From Rhodococcus coprophilus NBRC 100603 (GTDB taxonomy: Bacteria; Actinomycetota; Actinomycetes; Mycobacteriales; Mycobacteriaceae), in the NCBI RefSeq assembly GCF_001895045.1, contig NZ_BDAM01000002.1:1-64000 (forward strand): a stretch of 64,000 nt of DNA. Direction: 5' to 3'. Below the pieces are notes generated by a model. That model was not told the origin of the DNA. It searched no databases and saw nothing but the letters and a program-made list of their open reading frames with translations. Positions 47,234 through 56,309 of the stretch are shown here, piece after piece (positions within the stretch are counted from its first letter, which is position 1; every line of letters starts with the position of its first letter). Made by a program: the position numbers and the translations under genes.

Positions 47234-48589
47234 ATGCGCGTCTCTAAGCGCACGATGGTTATCTCTGCAGTGGCAACAGTCGCCCTCGGTGTCATCGGCA
47301 CCGGTGTCGGATTTTCCGTAATGAAGGAGAAAGTCGAGATTCCGCGTGACATCTCGTTCTCGCCCCTTCCCGGAACATATGCGCAAGCACCACATCTGCT
47401 ATCAACGTCCCATCCCATGGATGAACGGTTCGATGTCGTACTGACAAGCGATTCAAGCATCGTGGTTAGCGCCTATGACTACAAGGCCCAAACCTCGGTC
47501 CTCAGATCAATCGACGTCGATACCGGAGAGACCCTGTGGACGAGTGAGCAGGTGAGTGGTAATTGTCGAGGCAGGCACATACCCAACAGTTCCGCGATTG
47601 CGTGTACTGCGGATGCTGGTGAAGTAACCGTCTTCTCCGCGAGTAACGGCGCACCGATCTTCGCGAGACCGGCATCAACGGACGGCGACAAGCGGGAGGA
47701 ACCAACTGTCGTGGTCGACGGAGACAACCTGGCTATCTGCACACCAGGAAGCGACCGCACGCGATTGGAGTACGGAGCCGCCGAAGATTTCGATCCTCAG
47801 TGGACGGTCGAGGTCGGCCACAGACAGACAACCATCTGCGGGATGGGGGCCAGCGCGTCCTATCTTTCGATGACCTCCTACAGAAAGGACGACGATCGAT
47901 GGTTCACGATCGTCGATCGCGAGGGGAACGTCGTACACCAGAACCTCGATCAGATGGGGTGGGTTTACGCCGATGACGTGTATGCCGAGCTCCGCGATCC
48001 CGAGAACGAGGAGGAAGGCTGGCTGTGGCGTGAGTTCCCGTCGGGCGAGATTCGCGAAGTTGAAGGGGAAGACGTCGACAGAATTTATGGATTGCCCGGA
48101 AACCGGGTCCCTGCCAATTTCATCGACAACAAGCTCGGTCTGATCGCCAGCATCTACGAAAGCACCCCCGAATGGATGTACGAACCCGGGGGACAGTTCA
48201 TGATGCGTCGGGTAGGTGACACGTTGATCGCCCGTGAGGGCGGGTACATGACTGGATACTCGGCCATTACGGGATACGAGCAGTGGGCTCGTAAGATCGA
48301 CGATCTGCTGGAGAATTCCCGTGGGGGCCTGGACCTTTACTCCATCATCATGGAGTACTCGAATGGCACCAATGACGGCTTTAATCTCATCGGGAGCACC
48401 GAGTCGGAAATGTTCTGCATCGCCGCGAGTACCGGTGCACTGCTGTGGAGCCTGGACGAGGGAGGACAGATCGTCGCGGTACACAACGACATGATCGTTG
48501 TCCGTCAACCCGGATACAACCACAACTCGCCCTCCTCAGGTGATCAAGCGACGTTCGCGATGTACCGGTTCGACGCCCCGATCAGCTGA
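47234..48589 (+). CDS. Membrane-anchored PQQ-like beta-propeller protein
   Basis: A 451-residue protein. Residues 7-27 form a single uncleaved-looking membrane segment (VISAVATVALGVIGTGVGF). The rest faces outside and has repeated propeller-blade patterns such as VLRSIDVDTGETLWTSEQ, VTVFSASNGAPIF, GYSAITGYEQWARKI and CIAASTGALLWSLDEGGQIV. No PQQ ligands can be identified, so a binding or scaffold role is more likely than an enzyme. Codon use is less GC-rich than its neighbours, suggesting transfer. ATG at 47234 has GGGAGTGG upstream. Confidence 0.75.
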   Translation: MRVSKRTMVISAVATVALGVIGTGVGFSVMKEKVEIPRDISFSPLPGTYAQAPHLLSTSHPMDERFDVVLTSDSSIVVSAYDYKAQTSVLRSIDVDTGETLWTSEQVSGNCRGRHIPNSSAIACTADAGEVTVFSASNGAPIFARPASTDGDKREEPTVVVDGDNLAICTPGSDRTRLEYGAAEDFDPQWTVEVGHRQTTICGMGASASYLSMTSYRKDDDRWFTIVDREGNVVHQNLDQMGWVYADDVYAELRDPENEEEGWLWREFPSGEIREVEGEDVDRIYGLPGNRVPANFIDNKLGLIASIYESTPEWMYEPGGQFMMRRVGDTLIAREGGYMTGYSAITGYEQWARKIDDLLENSRGGLDLYSIIMEYSNGTNDGFNLIGSTESEMFCIAASTGALLWSLDEGGQIVAVHNDMIVVRQPGYNHNSPSSGDQATFAMYRFDAPIS

Positions 48590-48642
48590 CGCTTAGCCAC
48601 GACGACGAATCATATTTCGCGTCTGCTTCATTCCAGACAGAT

Positions 48643-48670
48643 GTGGCCCCGAGGTTTCCCACGGGGCCAC
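48643..48670 (+). terminator. Terminator of the beta-propeller gene
   Basis: GTGGCCCC and GGGGCCAC form a perfect 8-bp stem with a 12-nt loop, 53 bp after the stop, followed by a CTTTCT run. The remaining 48671-48937 holds no gene I can support; a small palindrome CGGTGT-ATA-ACACCG is at 48773-48787. Confidence 0.55.
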
Positions 48671-48937
48671 AGGGCTTTCTGCACCAGGCGACGGTGACCG
48701 GTCCGCCCGGATTGGCGGTGGAGTTCCACCGTCCGACAGGGACAGCATCTTATGCCGACACGACGCATCCGCCGGTGTATAACACCGTTGGCGCGGGAGT
48801 GGTGCGCCGAGCTCCCGAGGGTATCCGCAAGGCTGGCCGCTCGGCGAGCGGAATCGTGCCGTCCTTCGCGCGCCGCGCCTTCTGGATAGCGATCTGCATC
48901 ATACGATCACTGCGAGCCTGGCTACCGCCTTCGACGG

Positions 48938-50155
48938 CTATCCCTTCCAGCCGTTTTCCTCAGCCCAGGACCACGCGCGATGGTAGGCGCGGTCGAACCA
49001 CGGAGCCTTCGCCGCACTGTATGCCGCAGCTGCCTCGACCGGGTCACCGAATGCTGTTGCCGCGCGTGCTGCGCTCCTCTTGACGTCGGCGTATTCCGCC
49101 GCTGCGGCTGCGTCGGCGCGCAGCCAGTCGCGAAGCAGCAACGCGAACTGCTGTCCGGGCCAGCCGACGACGCGCACCGCGACGCGCGCAGGCTGCCCCG
49201 GGTCGGCGCTTCCGTGCAAGCGCATCGCCCACATCGCCGGGTCCGTCTCACCGCCGGCACCGTACGAAGGTTTCGGTTGGTCGTGATCGATCCGGTCGAC
49301 GCGCGGGAAGCCTGCCACAGCAAGGGGTTCCGCGAGCGCGTCGGCAGCCGCGAGATCGGGCACCGTGACCTGCAGATCCAGGGCGTCGACGGCGTCGAGT
49401 CCGGGCACCGCGGTCGATCCCACGTGGTCGATACGCAGCGCGCTGCCGCCACATGCCACAGCGAGTCGTGCGACCAGTCGCTGTGCGCTCGGTTCCCACT
49501 CGGGACGAGCTGCAACCAATACCGGCGCCGGTGCCACCGGGACGCGGGTGCGGACATTGCGTTCGAACGGGACCAGGCGGTCGGCCCACAGCGTCCGCAC
49601 GCGGCGGACGACCTCGTCAGGTTCGCCGGTGTTGTCGAGCCAGACATCGGCGACCGCGCGACGCTGCTCCTCGGTCGCCTGTGCGGCGATCCGGGCACGG
49701 GCGTCGGACTCGGGCATGCCGCGCAACTCCACCAGCCGGCGGAGCCGCTCGTCTTCGCCGGCGTGAACGACCGCGACCAGATGGAAGATCGGCGCCATGC
49801 CACCTTCGACGAGCAACGGGATGTCCTGCACCACGATCGCGTCGTCGGGTGCCGCGGCGACGAGTTCGGCGGTGCGGCGGCCCACCCGCGGATGGGTGAT
49901 GGCGTTCAGGACGGCACGTGCGTCGTCGGTCGCGAACGCCTTGGCCGCGAGCGCGGGCCGGTCCAGCGACCCGTCGGATAGGAGGATGTCCTCCCCGAAC
50001 GCGTCGACGAGTTCGGCGAGACCTTCCGAGCCCGGCTCGACAATCTCCCGCGCGATCGTGTCGGCATCGACGAGCACCGCCCCGAGATTCACGAGTTCCT
50101 TGGCGACGGTGGACTTCCCCGCGCCGATACCTCCGGTCAACCCCATTCGCAGCAC
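48938..50155 (-). CDS. coaE: Dephospho-CoA kinase fused to a GrpB/UPF0157 domain
   Basis: A 405-residue fusion. Residues 1-200 are CoaE, the last step of coenzyme A synthesis, with the P-loop GLTGGIGAGKST near residue 5 and the substrate loop VLVDADTIAREIV. Residues 225-405 are a GrpB-type domain of the nucleotidyltransferase-like fold (RIDHVGSTAVPGLDAVDALDLQV). The same fusion is found in mycobacteria (Rv1631), where the second domain is reported to help CoaE fold or act. GTG at 50155 was chosen (LRMGLTGG is the family start); ATG 50146 is possible. Confidence 0.94.
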   Translation of the reverse strand: MLRMGLTGGIGAGKSTVAKELVNLGAVLVDADTIAREIVEPGSEGLAELVDAFGEDILLSDGSLDRPALAAKAFATDDARAVLNAITHPRVGRRTAELVAAAPDDAIVVQDIPLLVEGGMAPIFHLVAVVHAGEDERLRRLVELRGMPESDARARIAAQATEEQRRAVADVWLDNTGEPDEVVRRVRTLWADRLVPFERNVRTRVPVAPAPVLVAARPEWEPSAQRLVARLAVACGGSALRIDHVGSTAVPGLDAVDALDLQVTVPDLAAADALAEPLAVAGFPRVDRIDHDQPKPSYGAGGETDPAMWAMRLHGSADPGQPARVAVRVVGWPGQQFALLLRDWLRADAAAAAEYADVKRSAARAATAFGDPVEAAAAYSAAKAPWFDRAYHRAWSWAEENGWKG

Positions 50156-50370
50156 GCCGCCCAGTGTCGCACCACACAACCGCGCCGGGTGAGCCGACCC
50201 GCCGCTGTCACAGCACAGTCACGGAGCGGTCACAGGCGGGTCGCGAGACTGCCCGCCCACGAGAAACACGCCCCCCACCTGCAATAAATGCGCGGGAGGA
50301 GGTTGCCCGTCGGTTATCGTCGTGTCGAAGCGTCCGACTCCGGTTATCCCGTTCATCGAGAAGGCAGGCC

Positions 50371-50583
50371 ATGCGTTCCTCCCCCTCACCTTCCGGTCGA
50401 CATCGCCTCGGTATGGAACACGGTGTTCACTGCGTCCTCATTCCCGAGGTGGCAGCCGCGCTCGCCGAGCACCGGCGCAATTGGTTCACCACGCTGCTGA
50501 GCAACGCGCGGCACAGTCACGCCGCCATGCGCAAGCGCGCCGCTTCGCTTCCCACGCAGTGGGCCACGCCCGCCGTGGGCTGA
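50371..50583 (+). CDS. Small hypothetical protein (70 aa)
   Basis: A 70-residue frame in the 613-bp gap between coaE and rpsA. The middle (GMEHGVHCVLIPEVAAALAEHRRNWFTTLLSNARHSHAAM) reads like a real helical protein and the frame ends just before a strong terminator. AAGGCAGG precedes the ATG. I do not recognise the family; ATG 50413 is a shorter alternative. No other gene is visible in 50156-50768. Confidence 0.5.
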   Translation: MRSSPSPSGRHRLGMEHGVHCVLIPEVAAALAEHRRNWFTTLLSNARHSHAAMRKRAASLPTQWATPAVG

Positions 50584-50624
50584 TCCGCACGGTCGGGTCG
50601 GACCGCGACTACCTGCACATACAC

Positions 50625-50666
50625 GACGACGGCGACTCCTCCCAGATGGGAGGGGTCGCCGTCGTC
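50625..50666 (+). terminator. Strong terminator hairpin after the small gene
   Basis: A 19-bp stem with a single mismatch (50625-50643 with 50648-50666) and a 4-nt loop, 42 bp after the 70-codon gene. Confidence 0.8.
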
Positions 50667-50709
50667 GTCCGCTCTCGAAGGTGCCGCGCGGTGTGCACCT
50701 CCGGAATGC

Positions 50710-50744
50710 GGAAGACCCCGCACCGAATCGGTGTGGGGTCTTCC
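50710..50744 (-). terminator. rpsA: rpsA terminator
   Basis: GGAAGACCCC pairs with GGGGTCTTCC, with an inner CACCGA/TCGGTG stem, 24 bp beyond the rpsA stop codon. Together with 50625-50666 it insulates two converging units. Confidence 0.85.
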
Positions 50745-50768
50745 GTCGATCAGAGTCGATCAGATCTG

Positions 50769-52229
50769 TCAGGCGTTGCCGGACAGCTTCTCGCGCAGTG
50801 CAGCGAGCTGAGCATCGCTGGCCAGCGAGCCACCGGTCTGCTCGGCGGGCTCTTCGGCATCCGTCTCGGACGAGTAGTTGCTGCTGGACACGCCGGCAGC
50901 AGCCTCGGCGGCCTCGTCGGCAGCCATCTTCTCGATCTGAGCGGTGTGCATCTTGTGGCGACGCTCGGCCTCCGCGTAGCGGGACTCCCACTCCTCGCGC
51001 TGCTTCTCGTAACCCTCGAGCCATTCGTTGGTCTCGGGATCGAAGCCCTCGGGGAAGATGTAGTTGCCCTGCTCGTCGTAGCTGTCGGCCATGCCGTACT
51101 TCGACGGGTCGAACTCGGCGGTGTAGTCCTCGTTCGCCTGCTTCAGCGACAGCGAGATACGACGACGCTCGAGGTCGATGTCGATGACCTTGACCATCGC
51201 GTCGTCGCCGACTGCGACAACCTGGTCCGGAACCTCCACGTGGCGCTCGGCCAGCTCGGAGATGTGCACGAGGCCTTCGATTCCCTCTTCGACGCGCACG
51301 AACGCACCGAACGGAACCAGCTTCGTGACCTTGCCCGGGACGATCTGGCCGATTGCGTGGGTCCGGGCGAACTGACGCCACGGATCTTCCTGCGTCGCCT
51401 TGAGCGACAGGGACACGCGCTCGCGGTCCAGGTCGACGTCGAGAACCTCGACGGTGACCTCGGTGCCGACCTCGACAACCTCGGACGGGTGGTCGATGTG
51501 CTTCCAGGACAGCTCGGAGACGTGCACGAGGCCGTCGACACCGCCGAGATCGACGAAGGCGCCGAAGTTGACGATGGAGGACACGACGCCCTTGCGGACC
51601 TGGCCCTTCTGGAGCTGGTGCAGGAACTCGCTGCGGACCTCGGACTGGGTCTGCTCGAGCCATGCGCGGCGCGACAGGACCACGTTGTTGCGGTTCTTGT
51701 CGAGCTCGATGATCTTGGCCTCGATCTCCTTGCCGACGTACGGCTGGAGGTCGCGGACGCGACGCATCTCGACGAGCGACGCGGGCAGGAAGCCGCGCAG
51801 GCCGATGTCGAGGATCAGGCCGCCCTTGACGACCTCGATGACGGTGCCCTTGACGGCCTCGTCCTTCTCCTTGAGCTCCTCGATCGTGCCCCAGGCGCGC
51901 TCGTACTGCGCACGCTTCTTGGACAGGATCAGGCGGCCTTCCTTGTCCTCCTTGGTGAGGACCAGAGCCTCGACCTCATCGCCCACGGACACGACCTCGT
52001 TGGGGTCGACGTCGTGCTTGATGGAGAGCTCACGGGACGGGATGACGCCTTCGGTCTTGTAACCGATGTCGAGCAGCACCTCGTCGCGGTCGACCTTGAC
52101 GATCGTGCCTTCGACGATGTCGCCATCGTTGAAGTACTTGATCGTGGCGTCGATGGCGGCGAGGAAATCCTCGGCGGAGCCGATGTCGTTTACGGCTACC
52201 TGCGGCGAGGTGACGGTGGTGGAGGCCAT
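50769..52229 (-). CDS. rpsA: 30S ribosomal protein S1
   Basis: A 486-residue protein with four S1 (OB-fold) RNA-binding domains, each with a GxVxxIxxFGAFV-like core, e.g. GDIVEGTIVKVDRDEVLLDIG and GVVSSIVNFGAFVDLGG. S1 brings mRNA to the 30S subunit. The acidic C-terminal tail after residue 440 is typical of actinobacteria, the region discussed for pyrazinamide binding in M. tuberculosis. ATG at 52229 (MASTTVTSPQ) matches the family start; upstream frame is not conserved. Confidence 0.97.
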   Translation of the reverse strand: MASTTVTSPQVAVNDIGSAEDFLAAIDATIKYFNDGDIVEGTIVKVDRDEVLLDIGYKTEGVIPSRELSIKHDVDPNEVVSVGDEVEALVLTKEDKEGRLILSKKRAQYERAWGTIEELKEKDEAVKGTVIEVVKGGLILDIGLRGFLPASLVEMRRVRDLQPYVGKEIEAKIIELDKNRNNVVLSRRAWLEQTQSEVRSEFLHQLQKGQVRKGVVSSIVNFGAFVDLGGVDGLVHVSELSWKHIDHPSEVVEVGTEVTVEVLDVDLDRERVSLSLKATQEDPWRQFARTHAIGQIVPGKVTKLVPFGAFVRVEEGIEGLVHISELAERHVEVPDQVVAVGDDAMVKVIDIDLERRRISLSLKQANEDYTAEFDPSKYGMADSYDEQGNYIFPEGFDPETNEWLEGYEKQREEWESRYAEAERRHKMHTAQIEKMAADEAAEAAAGVSSSNYSSETDAEEPAEQTGGSLASDAQLAALREKLSGNA

Positions 52230-52448
52230 GTGTTGAGTTGCTCCGGACGGGTTGATAGTCGGTTGATGGAACTTCGGTCGGGCATGCGAATCGGGCACTG
52301 CGATGAAGCGGTGATCGAATCACGGCGAGCGTCCCCGTCCGACCGATGAAGCCGAGCAGCGGACACTCGCTTCACCAGGCTACGCGCCCCCATGGGAGCT
52401 GGGCAAACCAGGGCGGCCCCTCCCGCGCGCCCGCGCGCCGCACCCCTC

Positions 52449-52461
52449 TACTCTCGCATCC
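52449..52461 (+). promoter_or_regulatory. -10 box of the methyltransferase gene, leaderless
   Basis: TACTCT (52449-52454) ends 7 bp before the ATG and no ribosome-binding site is present, so the transcript probably starts at the ATG. Confidence 0.45.
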
Positions 52462-53373
52462 ATGGTCAGCTCCGAAAACCCCTCCGGCACAGCACCTCAC
52501 CAGTCCCAACTGTCACCCGAGGAACGGCACGCCGCGGCCAACGCGTTGCTCGGAACGTCGAAGGTGGGCCGCATCCGGCTCGGGTCCCGGGACAGCGAGC
52601 GGGCCAGCCGAGCGTGGTGGGACGCGGACGCCGAGGACTACCACCGCACACACGGCGAGTTCCTCGGCGTCGACTCGGCCGCGGGCGAGTTCGTCTGGTG
52701 TCCCGAAGGACTTCATGAGGGCGACGTCCACCTGCTCGGCGACATCGCGGGCCGCGACGTGCTCGAGATCGGCTGCGGTTCCGCTCCGTGTGCACGCTGG
52801 CTGGCCGAACACGGAGCCCGTCCCGTCGGTCTCGACATTTCCATGGCGATGCTCGAGCGCGGACTCGCTGCGATGGACACGGCCGGCACGCCTGCTGCGC
52901 GCCGGGTGCCGCTCGTCCAGGCGGGGGCCGAGAATCTGCCGTTCGCGGACGGGAGTTTCGACGTCGTGTGTTCCGCGTTCGGCGCGGTGCCGTTCGTGGC
53001 GGATTCGGCGCGGGTCATGCGGGAGGTCGCGCGGGTGTTGCGCCCGGGCGGCCGGTGGGTGTTCTCCGTCAACCATCCGATGCGCTGGATCTTCCCCGAC
53101 GATCCGAGCGAAAAAGGACTGGTCGCGATGTTCCCGTACTTCGACCGCACCCCCTACGTGGAACTCGACGACACCGGCACCGCCACGTACGTCGAACACC
53201 ACCGCACGATCGGCGACCGGGTGCGCGAACTCGTCGGCGCGGGCCTCGAGGTGTACGACATCATCGAACCCGAGTGGCCCGAGCACCTCGACCGCGAGTG
53301 GGGACAGTGGAGCCCCCTGCGCGGCGAGTATTTCCCGGGCACCGCGATCTTCTGCAGCCGCAAACCCGCCTGA
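52462..53373 (+). CDS. Class I SAM-dependent methyltransferase
   Basis: A 303-residue methyltransferase. Motif I is VLEIGCGSAPCARWL near residue 98, the acidic ribose contact VGLDIS near 119, and motif IV-VI follow (ENLPFADGSFDVVCSAF, ARVLRPGGRWVFSVNHPMRW). The N-terminal extension RASRAWWDADAEDYHRTHGEFLG is typical of actinobacterial members next to rpsA or polA. The substrate is unknown. It diverges from rpsA and converges with the ABC ATPase gene. Confidence 0.9.
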   Translation: MVSSENPSGTAPHQSQLSPEERHAAANALLGTSKVGRIRLGSRDSERASRAWWDADAEDYHRTHGEFLGVDSAAGEFVWCPEGLHEGDVHLLGDIAGRDVLEIGCGSAPCARWLAEHGARPVGLDISMAMLERGLAAMDTAGTPAARRVPLVQAGAENLPFADGSFDVVCSAFGAVPFVADSARVMREVARVLRPGGRWVFSVNHPMRWIFPDDPSEKGLVAMFPYFDRTPYVELDDTGTATYVEHHRTIGDRVRELVGAGLEVYDIIEPEWPEHLDREWGQWSPLRGEYFPGTAIFCSRKPA

Positions 53374-53389
53374 ACCGGCGGGTACGCCG

Positions 53390-54163
53390 CTACAGAAGAC
53401 GTGACAGGAAGCCGCGGGTGCGCTCGTGCTGCGGGTTCGACAGCACCTCACGCGGGTTGCCGGCTTCGACGACGACACCGTCGTCCATGAAGACGAGTTC
53501 GTCGGCGACTTCGCGCGCGAAGCCCATCTCGTGGGTGACCACGACCATCGTCATGCCGCCGGCAGCGAGGTCACGCATCACAGCGAGGACCTCGCCCACG
53601 AGTTCCGGGTCGAGGGCGGAGGTGGGCTCGTCGAACAGCATGAGTTTGGGATCCATCGCGAGAGCCCGGGCGATCGCCACACGTTGCTGCTGCCCGCCCG
53701 ACAACTGAGCCGGATAGGCATCGGCCTTGTCGGAAAGCCCCACACGGGCAAGAAGTTCGCGACCCCGTTCGATTGCCTCGGTGCGTTTGACCTTCTTCAC
53801 CAGAACCGGGGCTTCGATGATGTTCTCGAGTGCCGTGCGATGCGGGAAGAGATTGAAGTGCTGGAAGACCATGCCGATGTCGCGGCGCTGCCGGGCGGCG
53901 ACCTTGGGCTGGAGTTCGTGGAGCTTGGAGCCGCGTTCGGCATAGCCGATGAGTTCACCGTCGACGTAGAGGCGTCCGGCATCGACACGTTCGAGGTGAT
54001 TGATGCACCGCAGGAAGGTGGACTTGCCGGAACCGGACGGCCCGATCATGCACGCGACCTGACCGCGTCCCACCTCGAGGGAGATGCCCTTGAGGACCTT
54101 GACGGCCCCGAAGTTCTTGCACACGCGGTCCGCGCGAACCATCGGCGTTTCGGTCGAGGTCAT
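53390..54163 (-). CDS. Polar amino acid ABC transporter ATPase
   Basis: A 257-residue ABC subunit with Walker [10 protein letters not shown] near residue 41, signature [15 protein letters not shown] near 155, Walker [13 protein letters not shown] and the switch His in VVTHEMGF. It is very close to GlnQ/GltL-type importers. ATG at 54163 overlaps the permease stop (ATGA). Last gene of the binding-protein, permease, ATPase operon. Confidence 0.94.
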   Translation of the reverse strand: MTSTETPMVRADRVCKNFGAVKVLKGISLEVGRGQVACMIGPSGSGKSTFLRCINHLERVDAGRLYVDGELIGYAERGSKLHELQPKVAARQRRDIGMVFQHFNLFPHRTALENIIEAPVLVKKVKRTEAIERGRELLARVGLSDKADAYPAQLSGGQQQRVAIARALAMDPKLMLFDEPTSALDPELVGEVLAVMRDLAAGGMTMVVVTHEMGFAREVADELVFMDDGVVVEAGNPREVLSNPQHERTRGFLSRLL

Positions 54164-55131
54164 GCGAGGCCACCTCCGGGGTGATTCGGGTTCTTCGGCG
54201 CGACGGCCGGCAGCTCCTGCGCGTCGGCGAGGGCCTGCAACTGGCGGTTCGTCAAGTGGCGGCTCAGACCCTTCGAGTAGTGCCGTTCGATGAAGTACTG
54301 CCCCACCATCAGGACGCTGGTGATGGCGAGGTACCAGGTCGCCGCGACGAGCAGCAGCGGGATGGGCTGGAAGTTCGCGCCCGAGATGTCGCGTGCCCGC
54401 CCGTACAACTCGAGGCTGTAGGGCACCGCCGCCACCAGCGACGTGGTCTTGAGCATGCTGATCAGTTCGTTGCCGGTCGGCGGGATGATCACCCGCATGG
54501 CCTGGGGCAGCACGGTGCGGCGGATGGTCTGGGACCAGGACATCCCGAGGGCGGTCGACGCCTCGACCTGGCCCTCCGGGACCGATCCGATGCCGGCGCG
54601 GACGATCTCCGCCATGTAGGCGGCTTCGTTGAGTGCGAGGCCGACGACGGCGAACAGGAATGCGGCGTTGAGCCCCTGGACGTCGATGTGGACGAATTGG
54701 TGAACGAACGGGATTCCGAGGTCGATCTGCTTGTAGATCGACGGGAACAGGCCCCACAGCACGAGTTGCACGTACACCGGGGTGCCACGGAAGACCCACA
54801 GGTAGAGCCACGACACCGACTTCAGTACCGGGTTCGGCGACAGGCGCATCACGGCGAGCAGGACACCGAGCAACACGGCGATGAGCATCGCGAGTGCCGT
54901 CAGCTGCACCGTCTTCCAGGCGGCTGCGGTGATGCGGCTGTCGAAGAGGTACTGGCCGTACACATCCCAGCGGTAGGCGTCGTTGGTGGCCGCGCCCCAC
55001 AGGAACAGGCCCAGTCCGATCAGCACCAGCGCCCCGGAGATCCATCGTCCGGGATGCCGCAGCGGCACCGCCTGGATCGGTTCCGGTTCGGTCGCAGGCG
55101 CACCGCTGCTCGGATGCGTGTGCTCGCTCAT
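54160..55131 (-). CDS. Polar amino acid ABC transporter permease
   Basis: A 323-residue HisM/GlnP-type membrane subunit with about six hydrophobic segments; the EAA loop reads [24 protein letters not shown] near residue 205. It has an N-terminal soluble stretch of about 30 residues and a C-terminal extension of about 45 residues. ATG at 55131, 10 bp after the binding-protein stop. A homodimer is expected because there is only one permease gene. Confidence 0.93.
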   Translation of the reverse strand: MSEHTHPSSGAPATEPEPIQAVPLRHPGRWISGALVLIGLGLFLWGAATNDAYRWDVYGQYLFDSRITAAAWKTVQLTALAMLIAVLLGVLLAVMRLSPNPVLKSVSWLYLWVFRGTPVYVQLVLWGLFPSIYKQIDLGIPFVHQFVHIDVQGLNAAFLFAVVGLALNEAAYMAEIVRAGIGSVPEGQVEASTALGMSWSQTIRRTVLPQAMRVIIPPTGNELISMLKTTSLVAAVPYSLELYGRARDISGANFQPIPLLLVAATWYLAITSVLMVGQYFIERHYSKGLSRHLTNRQLQALADAQELPAVAPKNPNHPGGGLA

Positions 55132-55141
55132 CGGTTCCCTC

Positions 55142-56107
55142 TCAGCTCGTTGCCGCATTGATCTGTGACGTGGTGATCGCCCCGGCCGACATGTTCCAGC
55201 GCTCGAGGATCTCGGCGTAGGCACCTGTGTCGATGAGGTGCTGGACCGCCTGTTGCAGCACGGGCCCCAGCGGTGATTCCTTCGCGACGACGAAGCCGTA
55301 CGGCGCCGCGTCGAACAGCGGTCCGGCGGACTCGAGCCGGCCCTCGCTCCGGGCGATGACGTACGCGGTGACCGGCGAGTCGGCGGACAGGGCGTCGACG
55401 CGTCCGAGGATGAGCGCGTTCGCGGCTTCGTCCTGGCTGTCGTACTTGACCTTGTCGATCGGCGGGAGTCCTGCCGCGAGACACGCCTCGTTCTTCGCGG
55501 GGATTTCTTCGATGTCCTCGACGGTGTTGGTCTGCACCGCGACACGCATCCCGCAGGCGTTGTCGGGATCGACGTGCTCGCCGGTCCGTTGCGCCCACTG
55601 CACCCCGGCGCTGTAGTAGGTCACGAAGTCGACGGTTTCCTCGCGTTCCAGCGTGTCGGTGAACGAAGACGACCCGAGATCGAACGTGCGGGCCTGCACC
55701 GCCGGGATGATCCGGTCGAAGTCGGCCTCGTTGAAGACGGTCTGCACACCCAGCACGTCGCCGAGCGCCTGCACGAGTTCGACGCCGAAGCCGACGATCG
55801 TGCCGTCGTCGTCCCGGAACTCGTTGGGGGCATAGGGCACGTTGACGCCGACCTGGAGGTCGGGGTCGGAGGCCCAGTCGGGAAGCTGGGCGGCGATGCT
55901 GTCGACCCGCTCGGCGCGGACACGGTCGCCCGCGGGCACGGTCGATTCCGAGTTCACGACACAGCCTGTGGCGGTACACAGCACGACGAGCGACCCGATG
56001 AACGCTGCCGCGAACCGTCGGTAGCGGCGTAGCCCGAGAGCCCGGTGTCCGGCGGGCCGGGAGCCTTCGGAGTGCTCCCACCCATGGGTGCGCACTGTTT
56101 CATTCAC
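55142..56107 (-). CDS. Polar amino acid ABC transporter substrate-binding lipoprotein
   Basis: A 321-residue SBP_bac_3-family binding protein. A basic N-terminus and hydrophobic segment (residues 32-48) end in the lipobox TATGC at Cys 49, so it is a membrane-tethered lipoprotein. The two lobes carry DLQVGVNVPYAPNEFRDDDG and GFGVELVQALGDVLG. The ligand is probably glutamate/glutamine-like but is not certain. The start is GTG at 56107; TACTGT ends 6 bp upstream, suggesting a leaderless message. An inverted repeat spans this start. Confidence 0.9.
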   Translation of the reverse strand: MNETVRTHGWEHSEGSRPAGHRALGLRRYRRFAAAFIGSLVVLCTATGCVVNSESTVPAGDRVRAERVDSIAAQLPDWASDPDLQVGVNVPYAPNEFRDDDGTIVGFGVELVQALGDVLGVQTVFNEADFDRIIPAVQARTFDLGSSSFTDTLEREETVDFVTYYSAGVQWAQRTGEHVDPDNACGMRVAVQTNTVEDIEEIPAKNEACLAAGLPPIDKVKYDSQDEAANALILGRVDALSADSPVTAYVIARSEGRLESAGPLFDAAPYGFVVAKESPLGPVLQQAVQHLIDTGAYAEILERWNMSAGAITTSQINAATS

Positions 56108-56118
56108 AGAGAAACAGT
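56094..56118 (-). promoter_or_regulatory. Perfect inverted repeat over the binding-protein gene start
   Basis: ACTGTTTC (56094-56101), 9 bp, GAAACAGT (56111-56118). It covers the candidate -10 TACTGT and the GTG start codon, so a bound regulator would block transcription of the transporter operon. The spacing does not fit the GlnR pattern I know. Confidence 0.55.
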
Positions 56119-56309
56119 ATCCAACCTGTGGCCGCGTGACCGAATCACACGCCTGCCGGGACGGCCGAAGACGCGACGACGGTGCCGGCGAATTCGGGGT
56201 CGCCCCCGTTGCCGTCGGCCGATCGGAACTGCTGAGCGGACACGCCGGAAGCCGGACGAGATCGGAACATGTTTTCCATCACTCCGGCGGCGGCACACAC
56301 CGGACTGTG

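Noticed and set aside
46806-47321. A 171-codon plus-strand frame before the beta-propeller gene
   Set aside because: The sequence is Ser/Leu/Arg-rich without recognisable features, has no ribosome-binding site and overlaps the better supported beta-propeller gene.
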